NCBI RefSeq assembly: GCF_042654245.1
Contig: NZ_JBHSGI010000024.1
Coordinates: 620,001-684,000, forward strand
DNA from: Seohaeicola_A nanhaiensis
GTDB taxonomy: Bacteria; Pseudomonadota; Alphaproteobacteria; Rhodobacterales; Rhodobacteraceae
DNA length: 64,000 nucleotides
Reading direction: 5' to 3'
Within the stretch, counting starts at the first letter, position 1. Each line of letters opens with the position of its first letter. Below, one piece after another: positions 32,599-41,261 of the stretch. The notes beneath the pieces are model-generated. The model was not told the DNA's origin. It did no database searches and worked only from the letters and a program-made list of their open reading frames with translations. Position numbers and translations under genes: made by a program.

Positions 32599-33570
32599 TT
32601 ACCAGCGCAGCACCACGGCGCCCCAGGCAAGGCCGCCGCCGATTGCCTCGGTCACGAGCAGGTCGCCTTGGCGGATCTGGCCGCGGGCCTTGCCCACCGA
32701 GAGGGCGAGGGGAATCGATGCGGCCGAGGTGTTGCCGTGGTCCTGGACGGTGACGACCACGCGTTCCATCGGGAGGCCCATCTTCTTGGCGGTGCCCTGG
32801 ATGATGCGGATATTGGCCTGGTGGGGCACGATCCAGTCGATATCGGCGCTGGTCAGCCCGGCCTTTTCGAGCGCGGTTTCGGCGGTGGCGGCGAGTTTCT
32901 CGACCGCGTGGCGGAAGACCTGGTTGCCCTGCATCCTGAGGTAGCCGGTGGTCTGGGTCGAGACGCCGCCGTCGACGTAGAGCAGGTCGCGGTAGCGGCC
33001 GTCGGAATGGAGGTCGGTGGCGAGGATGCCGCGGTCGGCCGGGGTGCCCGCGCCCTCCTGCGCCTCGAGCACCAGCGCGCCGGCGCCGTCGCCGAAGAGC
33101 ACCGAGGTCGAGCGGTCGGTCCAGTCCATGATGCGGCTGAAGGTTTCGGCGCCGATGACCAGCACGCGGCGGGACTGGCCCGAGACGATCAGCGCATTGG
33201 CGTTGGCCAGCGCATAGACGAAGCCGGCGCAGACTGCCTGAACGTCGAAGGCGAAGCCGCCGGTCATGCCGAGGCGGGCCTGCACCATGGTGGCGGCGGA
33301 GGGAAAGGTGAAATCGGCGGTGGAGGTGGCGAGGATGATCGTGTCGATCTCATCCGCCTGCATGCCGGCGTCGGCCAGCGCGGCCTGGGCGGCATGGGTG
33401 GCGAGATCAGAGGTGGTTTCGCCTTCGGCGGCGAAGTGGCGGCGCTCGATGCCCGAGCGGCTGCGAATCCATTCGTCGGTCGTGTCGAGACGGGCCTCGA
33501 ATTCGGAATTCGGAACCACACGCTGGGGCAGGTAATGACCCACCCCCCTCACCACGGCTCGTAGAGTCAT
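32599..33570 (-). CDS. fabH: 3-oxoacyl-ACP synthase III
   Basis: The 323-aa condensing enzyme starts fatty-acid synthesis from acetyl-CoA and malonyl-ACP. Its Cys-His-Asn triad is visible in AVCAGFVYALAN (Cys ~114), VPHQANIRI and DHGNTSAASIPLAL. It overlaps plsX by ATGA (33567-33570), so the two are coupled. Length is typical. Confidence 0.96.
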   Translation of the reverse strand: MTLRAVVRGVGHYLPQRVVPNSEFEARLDTTDEWIRSRSGIERRHFAAEGETTSDLATHAAQAALADAGMQADEIDTIILATSTADFTFPSAATMVQARLGMTGGFAFDVQAVCAGFVYALANANALIVSGQSRRVLVIGAETFSRIMDWTDRSTSVLFGDGAGALVLEAQEGAGTPADRGILATDLHSDGRYRDLLYVDGGVSTQTTGYLRMQGNQVFRHAVEKLAATAETALEKAGLTSADIDWIVPHQANIRIIQGTAKKMGLPMERVVVTVQDHGNTSAASIPLALSVGKARGQIRQGDLLVTEAIGGGLAWGAVVLRW

Positions 33571-34688
33571 GCCTGACCTTCGTTATGTTCACCTGCCGGC
33601 TTTTCGGGCAGTTCGGCGCCATCTTGGGCAAGCTCTTCCACGGATGCAACCCGCGCGGCGAGTTTTTCGGCAAAGCCCGACTGCGCGAGCTGGAAGGCCA
33701 GCTTGATCGCCGCCGAGACGCCGGTGGCGTCGGCCTTGCCGTGCGATTTCACGACGGTGCCGTTGAGGCCGAGGAAGACGCCGCCGTTGACGCGGCGGGG
33801 ATCCACGCGCTTTTTCAGGCGGCCGAGCGCGGGCAGGGCCAGCAGGGCGGCAAAGCGCGAGAGGATCGAGTATTTGAACGATTCGCGCAGCAGGTCGGTG
33901 ATCATGTTGGCGGTGCCCTCGCCGGTCTTGATCGCGACGTTGCCGGTGAAGCCGTCGGTGACGATGACATCGGCGGTCTTGCCGGGCAGGTCGCTGCCCT
34001 CGACGAAGCCGACGAAGTCGAAGCGGCCGATTTCGGCATAGCGGGCGATCAGCGCCTGGGCTTCCTTGAGCTCGGGGCGGCCCTTGTGCTCTTCCGTGCC
34101 GACGTTCAGCAGGCCGATGCGCGGGCGCGGCACGTTCATGCCGTTGCGCGCGTAGGAGGCGCCCATCAGCGCGAATTGCAGCAGGTCGCGGGCATCGGCG
34201 CGCACGTCGGCGCCGACGTCGAGCATGACGTTGAAGCCCTGGGGGTTCAGCGAAGGCCAGAGAATCGCGATGGCGGGGCGGTTCACGCCGGGCAGGCGGC
34301 GCAGGCGGATGGTCGAGATCGCCATGAGCGCGCCGGTGTTGCCGCAGGAGACGGCGGCCTTGGCCTCGCCGTCGCGCACCGAATCGATGGCCGACCACAT
34401 GGAGGTGCCGGCGCCGTGGCGGACCACGTGGGAAGGCTTGTCCTCCATCGTCACCACGCCCGAGACGTCGTGCCAGGCGTGGATGCGCTCGGAGATGCCG
34501 GCGCGCGCGACAAGAGGCTCCAGCTCGGCCCGGGGGCCGTGGAGGATATATCCGATGTCCGGATTCTTTTCGGCGGATTTCGCCATGCCGGCGATCACGG
34601 CCTCTGCGCCGTTGTCACCGCCCATGGCGTCCACCGATATCAGGATGCGGCGGTCGTCTGGTCCTTGGGTGTCAGCCTGGGCTGTCAT
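33567..34688 (-). CDS. plsX: Phosphate acyltransferase
   Basis: The 373-aa enzyme converts acyl-ACP to acyl-phosphate for phospholipid synthesis. It has ISVDAMGGDNGAEAVI near the N-terminus, GNTGALMAIS and VTDGFTGNVAIKT GEG-type motifs. It lies between rpmF and fabH in the classic order. Confidence 0.96.
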   Translation of the reverse strand: MTAQADTQGPDDRRILISVDAMGGDNGAEAVIAGMAKSAEKNPDIGYILHGPRAELEPLVARAGISERIHAWHDVSGVVTMEDKPSHVVRHGAGTSMWSAIDSVRDGEAKAAVSCGNTGALMAISTIRLRRLPGVNRPAIAILWPSLNPQGFNVMLDVGADVRADARDLLQFALMGASYARNGMNVPRPRIGLLNVGTEEHKGRPELKEAQALIARYAEIGRFDFVGFVEGSDLPGKTADVIVTDGFTGNVAIKTGEGTANMITDLLRESFKYSILSRFAALLALPALGRLKKRVDPRRVNGGVFLGLNGTVVKSHGKADATGVSAAIKLAFQLAQSGFAEKLAARVASVEELAQDGAELPEKPAGEHNEGQA

Positions 34689-34709
34689 TCAGGGGCCCGC
34701 CGCGCCGGA

Positions 34710-34916
34710 TCAGGCCGCGTCTTCTTCCAGCTCGATCTCGTCTGCCTGTGCCACGACTTCCTTGTCGTCGTAGTGACCGCAGGCGGCGCAGATGTGGTGC
34801 GGCCGCTTGAGTTCGCCACAGTTCGGGCACTCGTTGGGATTCGCGGCCACGAGGGCGTCATGCGACCGGCGCTTGTTGCGGCGCGATTTGGATACTTTGT
34901 TCTGTTGGACAGCCAT
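34710..34916 (-). CDS. rpmF: 50S ribosomal protein L32
   Basis: The 68-aa protein begins MAVQQNKVSKSRRNKRRSHD and has the two CxxC pairs (ECPNCGEL and ICAACGHY) of the zinc-binding form of L32. The acidic C-terminal tail is usual in Alphaproteobacteria. Confidence 0.97.
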   Translation of the reverse strand: MAVQQNKVSKSRRNKRRSHDALVAANPNECPNCGELKRPHHICAACGHYDDKEVVAQADEIELEEDAA

Positions 34917-35087
34917 GTCTCAACCCTTGTCTGATCGGGGTCGGCACGGATGCCGTCGCCCTTACTGTTGCGTTACCTGCGGCGTGACGTGCGTTTAGGC
35001 CGGGGGCCGCGCATTGTCCAACCGAAAATCCGATGAGCGCGCGAAAATACTGCGAATTGGCCCTAGTGCAAGGCCTATTTCGTCGCG

Positions 35088-35624
35088 TCAGTCCTTGTCC
35101 CTGAGCCGGTCGCGCAGATTGGCCAGGCCGGCGAAGGGGCGGGCGTCTTCGTCGGTCATCGCCTCGCCGCCGGGCTCGGTGAAATTGGCCGGGCCGAGCG
35201 CGACACCGTCCTTGCGGGGATAGAGCGGCAGGGCCAGGGCCAGAGCCTCGGCCATGACGGCGGCGGGGTCGATGGTCGATGGCAGCGGCTCGATCGTGTC
35301 ATCCTCGGGGATCTCGACCTCTTCGCCCTCGGGTTCGGGCATATTGGCGAGGTAGGTGCGACGCACGTCGGTGTCGATCCGGGTGGTCACCGGTTCGAGC
35401 GTGACCACGCAGGGCTGCACCACGGTGGCGCCAAGCCGCCCGGTCAGCACGAAGTCGCGCCTGCCGGCGGCGGAAATCTGTCCGCTGAAGCTGAGCTTGC
35501 GCAGACCCTGCAGGCCGAGTTCCTCGGCCAGCGCGGCCATGGTGGCCGCGTCGGGGCGCAGATCGAAGGGTGTTGGCGCGTTCTGATCGAGGTCGGAGAC
35601 GCGGAATAGAGACTTGCCGGTCAT
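35088..35624 (-). CDS. YceD/DUF177 family protein
   Basis: The 178-aa protein shows the DUF177 pattern: an N-terminal beta domain with RRDFVLTGRLGATVVQPCVVTLEPV, then an acidic segment and a C-terminal PFAGLANLRDRL motif. In bacteria it is linked with rpmF and 23S rRNA/ribosome biogenesis. I started it at ATG 35624 (MTGKSLFRVS); the upstream frame is not conserved-looking. First gene of the yceD-rpmF-plsX-fabH-ihfA-merR block. Confidence 0.88.
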   Translation of the reverse strand: MTGKSLFRVSDLDQNAPTPFDLRPDAATMAALAEELGLQGLRKLSFSGQISAAGRRDFVLTGRLGATVVQPCVVTLEPVTTRIDTDVRRTYLANMPEPEGEEVEIPEDDTIEPLPSTIDPAAVMAEALALALPLYPRKDGVALGPANFTEPGGEAMTDEDARPFAGLANLRDRLRDKD

Positions 35625-35707
35625 TTCGCCGCTTTCGTTTCTTGAACAGATGGCCCAGAGCCGGTAATCGGATAGAAGCCGCAGACGGCCAAGGCAAGAG
35701 GGCATCC

Positions 35708-36178
35708 ATGCTTCCGCTAACGTTTCAGTTCAAACGGTTGTGCCGGATGGCCCTTATTGGCGGGCTGGTTATCGGTATCTCCGCCTGTGTGGCCAGCTAC
35801 CGGGACCACGGGTATGTGCCGCTGCCCGAAGACCTTGCCAAGATCCAGGTCGGCTCTGACACGCGCGAGAGCGTGACCGAGAAGATCGGCACACCGGGCA
35901 CCTCGGGCGTGCTGGACAAGGGCGGCTACTACTATGTCGCCTCGCGGGTGCGCCACTATGGGGCGCGGGCGCCGCAGGTCGTGTCGCGCGAGCTGGTGGC
36001 GATCACCTTCGACAGCCGTGACCGGGTCGCCAATATCGAGCGGTACGGGCTGGAAGACGGCCGCGTGATTCCGCTGGAGAAGCGCGTGACCGATTCCGGC
36101 GAATCGGAACGCGGCCTGCTGCGGCAGCTTCTGGGCAACCTTGGCCGGATCGGACCGGGCCAGCTTCTGAACAACTGA
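35708..36178 (+). CDS. bamE: Outer membrane assembly lipoprotein BamE
   Basis: The 156-aa protein has a lipoprotein signal ending ISAC (Cys ~27). The SmpA/OmlA domain follows, with IQVGSDTRESVTEKIGTPGTSG and WYY-like YYYVAS. It is a small subunit of the BAM complex. Divergent from yceD across 83 bp. Confidence 0.9.
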   Translation: MLPLTFQFKRLCRMALIGGLVIGISACVASYRDHGYVPLPEDLAKIQVGSDTRESVTEKIGTPGTSGVLDKGGYYYVASRVRHYGARAPQVVSRELVAITFDSRDRVANIERYGLEDGRVIPLEKRVTDSGESERGLLRQLLGNLGRIGPGQLLNN

Positions 36179-36266
36179 CGCCCGCCCGTCGCGGACCTGT
36201 CACATCTTGTGCATAGAGGGGGAGGCATCTACCCTTGTTGCCAGGAACCTGAGAGGTCTCTCGCGC

Positions 36267-37016
36267 GTGCCCAAGATGCCATTGTTCCTGCGTGGGCGTT
36301 ATTCCGCCGGTGAGGCGACGGGCCCCGCCGATATCGCCGAGGCGCGGGCGCTGCGCGGCCTGTGTTTCGGGCTGGCGGGCGAGGATGGCGACGATTTCGA
36401 TTCGCTCTGCACCCATCTGCTGGTGCGCGAGACGGCCTCTGGACGGCTTGTGGCCTGCTGCCGGCTTCTGTTGCTGGAGGGCGGCGCGGAGGTGGGCCGC
36501 AGCTATTCGGCGCAGTTCTACGAGCTGTCGGCGCTGGCCGGGTTCGAGGGGCGAATGGCCGAGCTGGGGCGGTTCTGCATCCATCCCGATTGCAGCGACG
36601 GCGATATCCTGAGGGTGGTCTGGGGGGCGCTGACGCGCTTTGTCGATGACAACGGGGTGGCGATGCTGTTCGGCTGCTCGTCTTTCGCGGGCACACGCAC
36701 AGAGGATTACCTCGACACCTTCGCCATGCTGAAGGCGCGGCATCTGGCGCCGCGGCGCTGGTGGCCGCGGGTCAAGGCGCCCGATGTCTTCCGCTTTGCC
36801 GCGCGGCTGCGGCGACGGCCCGATCCGCAGAAGGCGCTGCTGCGGATGCCGCCGCTGCTGCGGACGTATCTCGGTATGGGCGGCTGGGTCAGCGACCATG
36901 CGGTGATCGACCGGCAGATGAACACGCTGCACGTCTTCACCGGTCTGGAGATCGGGGCGATTCCGCCGGCGCGGCAGCGGCTGCTGCGGGCGGTGGCGCA
37001 GGGCGAGGCCCGTTGA
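36267..37016 (+). CDS. olsB: OlsB-like N-acyltransferase (GNAT superfamily)
   Basis: The 249-aa protein matches the L-ornithine N(alpha)-acyltransferase pattern: FDSLCTHLLVRE, GRSYSAQFYELSAL, AELGRFCIHPDC and MLFGCSSFAGT. OlsB transfers a 3-hydroxyacyl chain from ACP to ornithine, making lyso-ornithine lipid. The partner olsA is not in the window. I favour the GTG at 36267, with GAGAGGT 9 nt upstream; the ATG at 36276 is close by. It follows bamE on the same strand. Confidence 0.82.
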   Translation: MPKMPLFLRGRYSAGEATGPADIAEARALRGLCFGLAGEDGDDFDSLCTHLLVRETASGRLVACCRLLLLEGGAEVGRSYSAQFYELSALAGFEGRMAELGRFCIHPDCSDGDILRVVWGALTRFVDDNGVAMLFGCSSFAGTRTEDYLDTFAMLKARHLAPRRWWPRVKAPDVFRFAARLRRRPDPQKALLRMPPLLRTYLGMGGWVSDHAVIDRQMNTLHVFTGLEIGAIPPARQRLLRAVAQGEAR

Positions 37017-37047
37017 CGCCCCCGCGGCGGCGGGATAGCTGGCGGGC

Positions 37048-38859
37048 ATGGCACGCGCACCTCTTCTGCAACTCAATGGCATCTCGCTGACCTTTGGCGG
37101 CAATCCCCTGTTCGAGGGGCTGGATCTGGTTGTCCAGCAGGGCGACCGGGTGGCGCTGGTGGGGCGCAACGGGTCGGGAAAATCGACGCTGATGAAGGTG
37201 ATGGCCGGGCTGGTCGAGCCGGACGCGGGCGATGTGATCGCGGCGCCGGGCACGGCGGTCGGCTATATGGAGCAGGACCCGGACATGACCGGGTTCGACA
37301 CGCTGGGCGCCTTCGCCGCGCGCGGGCTGGAGCCGGGCGAGATGTATCGGGTGGAGCGGGCGGCCGAGGGGCTGAAGTTCGACCCCGACCGTCCGGTCGC
37401 CACGGCCAGCGGCGGCGAGCGGCGGCGCGCGGCACTGGCCGGCCTGCTGGCGCGCGAGCCGGAATTGATGCTGCTGGACGAACCGACGAACCACCTGGAC
37501 ATCCATGCGATCCGCTGGCTGGAGGACGAGCTGGCCGCGACCCGTGCCGCCTTTGTCATGATCAGCCACGATCGCGCCTTCCTGCGTGAACTGGCGCGTG
37601 CAACGCTTTGGATCGACAGGGGAATCGTGCGGCGTCAGGAGAAGGGGATCGATGCATTCGACGCCTGGCGCGATACCGTCTGGGAGGAAGAGGACCAGCA
37701 GCGCCACAAGCTGAACCGGCTGATCAAGGCCGAGGGCAAATGGGCGGTCGAGGGCATCTCGGCGCGGCGCAAGCGGAACATGGGACGGGTGCGGGCCTTG
37801 CAGGACCTGCGGGCCGAGCGCGCCGGGCAGATCCGGCGGCAGGGCACGGCGGATCTTGCGTTTGAGTCCTCGGCGCCTTCGGGCAAGCTGGTGATCGAGG
37901 CAAAGGGCGTCTCGAAGCGGTTCGGCGACACCGATATCGTGCGGGATTTCTCGCTGACCGTGCTGCGCGGCGACCGGGTGGCGCTGGTGGGGCCGAACGG
38001 CGTGGGCAAGACCACGCTGCTGAAGCTGCTGCTGGGCGAGATCGCGCCGGACAGCGGCACGGTGCGGCAGGGCACCAACCTGGAGGTGGCTGTCTTCGAT
38101 CAGGCGCGGGCGGCGCTGGACCCGGAGATGACGCTGTGGGATTCGCTGACCAACGACCCAGAGGCGAGGGTCTCGGGGCGGGCCGATCAGGTGATGGTGC
38201 GCGGCACGCCGCGCCATGTGGTGGGCTATCTCAAGGATTTCCTGTTCGACGAATCGCAGGCGCGCGCGCCCGTGCGGGCGCTGTCGGGCGGCGAGAAGGC
38301 GCGGCTGCTGCTGGCCCGGCTGATGGCGCGGCAGAGCAACCTGCTGGTGCTGGACGAACCGACCAACGATCTGGACGTCGAGACGCTGGATCTGCTGCAG
38401 GAGGTGCTGGACGACTACGACGGCACCGTGCTTCTGGTGAGCCACGACCGCGATTTCCTGGACCGGGTGGCGACGACGACCGTGGCCCTGGAGGGCCAGG
38501 GCCGCGCGGTGGTCTATGCTGGCGGATGGAGCGATTACCAGTCGCAGCGCCGCGAGGTCGATGAGACCCCAGAAGGGAAGCCGCGCGCGGTGGCTGCCCC
38601 GGCGGAGAAGCCGAAGCCGCAGGCGGGCAAGTCGGGGCTGACCTTTACCGAGAAGCACCGGCTGGAGGCGCTGCCGGACGAGATCGCCCGGCTGGAGGCG
38701 GAGATCGCCAAGCTGGCCGGGCTGCTGGCCGATCCCGAGCTGTATGCGCGCGAGCCGGCCAAGTTCCGCAAGGCGAGCGATGCGCTGGCCGAGCGGCAGG
38801 GCAAGCTGTCGGCGGCCGAGGAAGAGTGGCTGGAGCTTGAGGAAAAAGCTTCGGCCTGA
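37048..38859 (+). CDS. ABC-F family ATPase (Uup-like)
   Basis: The 603-aa soluble protein has two ATP-binding cassettes. Walker A is GRNGSGKST (~residue 37) and GPNGVGKTT (~315). The signature motifs are SGGERRRAAL and LSGGEKARLLL, and Walker B is LMLLDEPTNHLD and LLVLDEPTNDLD. The linker between the domains and a C-terminal coiled coil (~residues 530-603) fit the Uup subgroup, which acts on ribosomes or DNA. There are no membrane segments. Confidence 0.92.
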   Translation: MARAPLLQLNGISLTFGGNPLFEGLDLVVQQGDRVALVGRNGSGKSTLMKVMAGLVEPDAGDVIAAPGTAVGYMEQDPDMTGFDTLGAFAARGLEPGEMYRVERAAEGLKFDPDRPVATASGGERRRAALAGLLAREPELMLLDEPTNHLDIHAIRWLEDELAATRAAFVMISHDRAFLRELARATLWIDRGIVRRQEKGIDAFDAWRDTVWEEEDQQRHKLNRLIKAEGKWAVEGISARRKRNMGRVRALQDLRAERAGQIRRQGTADLAFESSAPSGKLVIEAKGVSKRFGDTDIVRDFSLTVLRGDRVALVGPNGVGKTTLLKLLLGEIAPDSGTVRQGTNLEVAVFDQARAALDPEMTLWDSLTNDPEARVSGRADQVMVRGTPRHVVGYLKDFLFDESQARAPVRALSGGEKARLLLARLMARQSNLLVLDEPTNDLDVETLDLLQEVLDDYDGTVLLVSHDRDFLDRVATTTVALEGQGRAVVYAGGWSDYQSQRREVDETPEGKPRAVAAPAEKPKPQAGKSGLTFTEKHRLEALPDEIARLEAEIAKLAGLLADPELYAREPAKFRKASDALAERQGKLSAAEEEWLELEEKASA

Positions 38860-38872
38860 GCGCCTGCGGTAT

Positions 38873-38900
38873 TTGAGTATTTAGGAAAGAGAAGAAGCAG
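38873..38900 (+). repeat. GAGTATTT...GAAGAAGC intergenic repeat, copy 3
   Basis: TTGAGTATTTAGGAAAGAG followed by AAGAAGCAG spans the end of the convergent ABC-F and GNAT genes. The minus-strand stop codon (38881-38883) and the last five codons of the GNAT gene lie inside it. Confidence 0.65.
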
Positions 38901-39774
38901 GCAGAGGGTGTTCCTGTCCTGCCATCGTGGCGTCGAGCCGGGCCAGCGGCGCGAGCAGCGGGCCGAGGCGGGGCCACCAGCCCCAGGTGCCGCCCAGCGT
39001 ACGTGGCACGGCGCCGGCGCCGAGCTTGAAACGGGCGAGACCGGCGGCGCGGTCGGTGTCGATCAGGCCGAGGTCGAGGCTGCGGCAGCCGCGCGCCGCG
39101 TGCCAGAGCATCGCCTGCCACATCAGCAGCGTATGGGCCGAGGCGGCGCGGCCGTCGCCGGTGGTATGGCCGATGTGATAGGTCGCGGCCTCGCCGTGGC
39201 GCAGGAAGAGCATCGCGGCAAGCGGCGCGCCGTTCCGGTGGGCGGTGAAGAGGCGCGCCTGGCTGGGGTTGGCGGCGACAAAGCCCACCGTGAGCATCCG
39301 GGGCCAGCCGCGGTAGCGGCGGGCGCGGCGTTGTGCGTCTTCGGCGGCGAGCAGCCAGTGCATGGGGTCGGGAGGCATCGGCTGGATCGTCACGCGAAGG
39401 TTCAGCGATTCGGCCTGTTTCAGACGGTTGCGCCATTTCGGGTGCAGCGCGGCGCGCATCGTCCCGGGGTCGGCGAGCGGAATTTCGGCGAGGGTGGCCG
39501 GAGTCATCAGCGGCACCGCGCCAAGGCGGGCGAGGCCGGGCGCGGGGTGTTCGGGCGACAGGATCAGCGGCGCGCGATGGGGGCCGAGGAGATCGGGCAG
39601 CGCCTCGGGCGCGGAAAGGGCCGCGCGCGAGAGCAGGTTGAGGCGCAGCCCACCGGGGAACGGGCGGGTGAGCATAAGGTGGCCATTGGCAAGGGTCAGC
39701 GGGGGCCGGCCCAGCAGCGTGAGGGCGGCGGCGAAGTTCGGGTGCTGTTGCAGGGGAATCGGCGCGGGTGTCAT
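38881..39774 (-). CDS. GNAT/FemAB-like acetyltransferase
   Basis: The 297-aa protein resembles the BioF2-like/GNAT domain proteins: WRNRLKQAESLNLRV, ARRYRGWPRM, LFTAHRNGAPLAAMLFLRHGEAATYHIGHTT and LDLGLIDTDRAAGLARFKLG. The substrate is unknown; such proteins often acylate or aminoacylate envelope components. Its C-terminus (LPASSLS) is encoded by an intergenic repeat, so the stop may have been re-created by insertion of that repeat. Confidence 0.78.
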   Translation of the reverse strand: MTPAPIPLQQHPNFAAALTLLGRPPLTLANGHLMLTRPFPGGLRLNLLSRAALSAPEALPDLLGPHRAPLILSPEHPAPGLARLGAVPLMTPATLAEIPLADPGTMRAALHPKWRNRLKQAESLNLRVTIQPMPPDPMHWLLAAEDAQRRARRYRGWPRMLTVGFVAANPSQARLFTAHRNGAPLAAMLFLRHGEAATYHIGHTTGDGRAASAHTLLMWQAMLWHAARGCRSLDLGLIDTDRAAGLARFKLGAGAVPRTLGGTWGWWPRLGPLLAPLARLDATMAGQEHPLPASSLS

Positions 39775-39822
39775 GGCGCCTGTTTACCGGCCCTTAACCT
39801 AAGATGTGGTTAATGGATTCGG

Positions 39823-39951
39823 ATGCCAACACGACACATCCGCAAGATCAAGGCGACAGCGCCGCGGCCCACACGGGCCGCGGCGCTGCTGGTGTTCCTG
39901 GTGCTGTCTGCGCCCTTCGCGCTGATCGCGCTGGCGGAGGCTCTGCTTTAG
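39823..39951 (+). CDS. 42-aa basic single-pass membrane peptide
   Basis: The ORF reads MPTRHIRKIKATAPRPTRAA and then a 20-residue hydrophobic helix (LLVFLVLSAPFALIALAEAL). It is a basic N-terminal head plus one helix, the layout of many small inner-membrane peptides. It ends 4 bases into the convergent tyrS stop region. The ribosome-binding site is weak, so confidence is modest. Function is unknown. Confidence 0.45.
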   Translation: MPTRHIRKIKATAPRPTRAAALLVFLVLSAPFALIALAEALL

Positions 39952-41198
39952 CCGATCTGTACGAGGGCGTGGCGCTTGCGGCCCGCAGAGAGCTTGACCG
40001 GCGAGGCCAGTGCGGCCGCGTCGAGCATCAGGCCCGCGTCGGTCAGCGGAGCGTCGTCCATCCGGGCGCCATTCTCGGCGATCAGGCGCTTGGCCTCTTT
40101 CCCCGACTTGGCGAGCCCGGCGCGCACGATGACCTGAACGATCGAGATGCCGCTGCCGACCTCTTCGGGGGTGAGGCTGAGCGTCGGGAGATCCTCACCG
40201 ATGCCGCCCTTTTCGAAGACCTCGCGCGCGGTGGCCTCGGCCGCCGCAGCCGCCTCGGCGCCGTGGCAGAGGGTGGTGACCTCGTTGGCCAGCACGACCT
40301 TGGCCTCGTTGATCTCGGACCCGGCCAGCGCGGCGAGGCGGTCGCAGTCCTCGACCGGAAGCTCGGTATAGAGCTTGAGGAAGCGGCCGACATCGGCGTC
40401 GGTGGTGTTGCGCCAGAACTGCCAGAATTCGTAGGGCGAGAGCATGTCGGCGTTCAGCCACATGGCGCCGCCCTGGCTCTTGCCCATCTTGCGCCCGTCC
40501 GAGGTGGTCAGCAGCGGCGAGGTGAGCCCGTAGATCTCGTGGTCGAGCACCCGGCGGGTCAGGTCGATGCCGTTGACGATGTTGCCCCACTGGTCCGAGC
40601 CGCCCATCTGCAGGATGCAGCCATAGCGGCGGTTCAGCTCGAGGAAGTCATAGGCCTGGAGGATCATGTAGTTGAATTCGAGGAACGACAGCGACTGTTC
40701 GCGGTCGAGCCGGGATTTGACCGACTCGAAGGATAGCATCCGGTTCACCGAGAAGTGCCGGCCGATGTCGCGCAGGAACTCGAGGTAGTTCAGCCCGTCG
40801 AGCCATTCGGCGTTGTTGAGCATGATCGCGTCGGAAGCGCCATCGCCATAGGCGAGGTATTTGGCGAAGACGTTCTTCATGCTGGCGATGTTGTCGTCGA
40901 TCGCGGCGGGCGTCAGCAGCGGGCGCTCGTCCGAGCGGAACGACGGATCGCCGACCTTGGTGGTGCCGCCGCCCATCAGGGTGATCGGCTTGTGCCCGGT
41001 CTTCTGGAACCAGCGCAGCATCATGATGTTGAGCAGGTGGCCGACGTGCAGCGACTTGGCGGTGGCATCATAGCCGATGTAGGCGGGCCGGCCCGGCACC
41101 CGCAGAGCCTCGTCGAGACCCTGATAATCGGTGCAGTCGGCCAGATAGCCGCGTTCCATCATGATGGCGATGAAATCCGATTTGGGGTGGTAGGTCAT
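39948..41198 (-). CDS. tyrS: Tyrosyl-tRNA synthetase
   Basis: The 416-aa class I synthetase has YIGYDATAKSLHVGHLL (HIGH variant HVGH), GGSDQWGNIVNG, the KMSKS-type KMGKS and a C-terminal S4 domain (~residues 350-410). The start at ATG 41198 (MTYHPKSDFIAIM) is supported by the family N-terminus; the open frame extends upstream without similarity. Divergent from anmK. Confidence 0.96.
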   Translation of the reverse strand: MTYHPKSDFIAIMMERGYLADCTDYQGLDEALRVPGRPAYIGYDATAKSLHVGHLLNIMMLRWFQKTGHKPITLMGGGTTKVGDPSFRSDERPLLTPAAIDDNIASMKNVFAKYLAYGDGASDAIMLNNAEWLDGLNYLEFLRDIGRHFSVNRMLSFESVKSRLDREQSLSFLEFNYMILQAYDFLELNRRYGCILQMGGSDQWGNIVNGIDLTRRVLDHEIYGLTSPLLTTSDGRKMGKSQGGAMWLNADMLSPYEFWQFWRNTTDADVGRFLKLYTELPVEDCDRLAALAGSEINEAKVVLANEVTTLCHGAEAAAAAEATAREVFEKGGIGEDLPTLSLTPEEVGSGISIVQVIVRAGLAKSGKEAKRLIAENGARMDDAPLTDAGLMLDAAALASPVKLSAGRKRHALVQIG

Positions 41199-41261
41199 GG
41201 CTTGCCTCTGCTTGGGTGCGCGGGGCAGTGTATAGTTATGGGGCGGGCAAAGGAAAAGGCC

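Noticed and set aside
39804..40736. 310-codon plus-strand frame
   Set aside because: Antisense to tyrS for most of its length and without motifs; the short membrane ORF in another frame is the better candidate.
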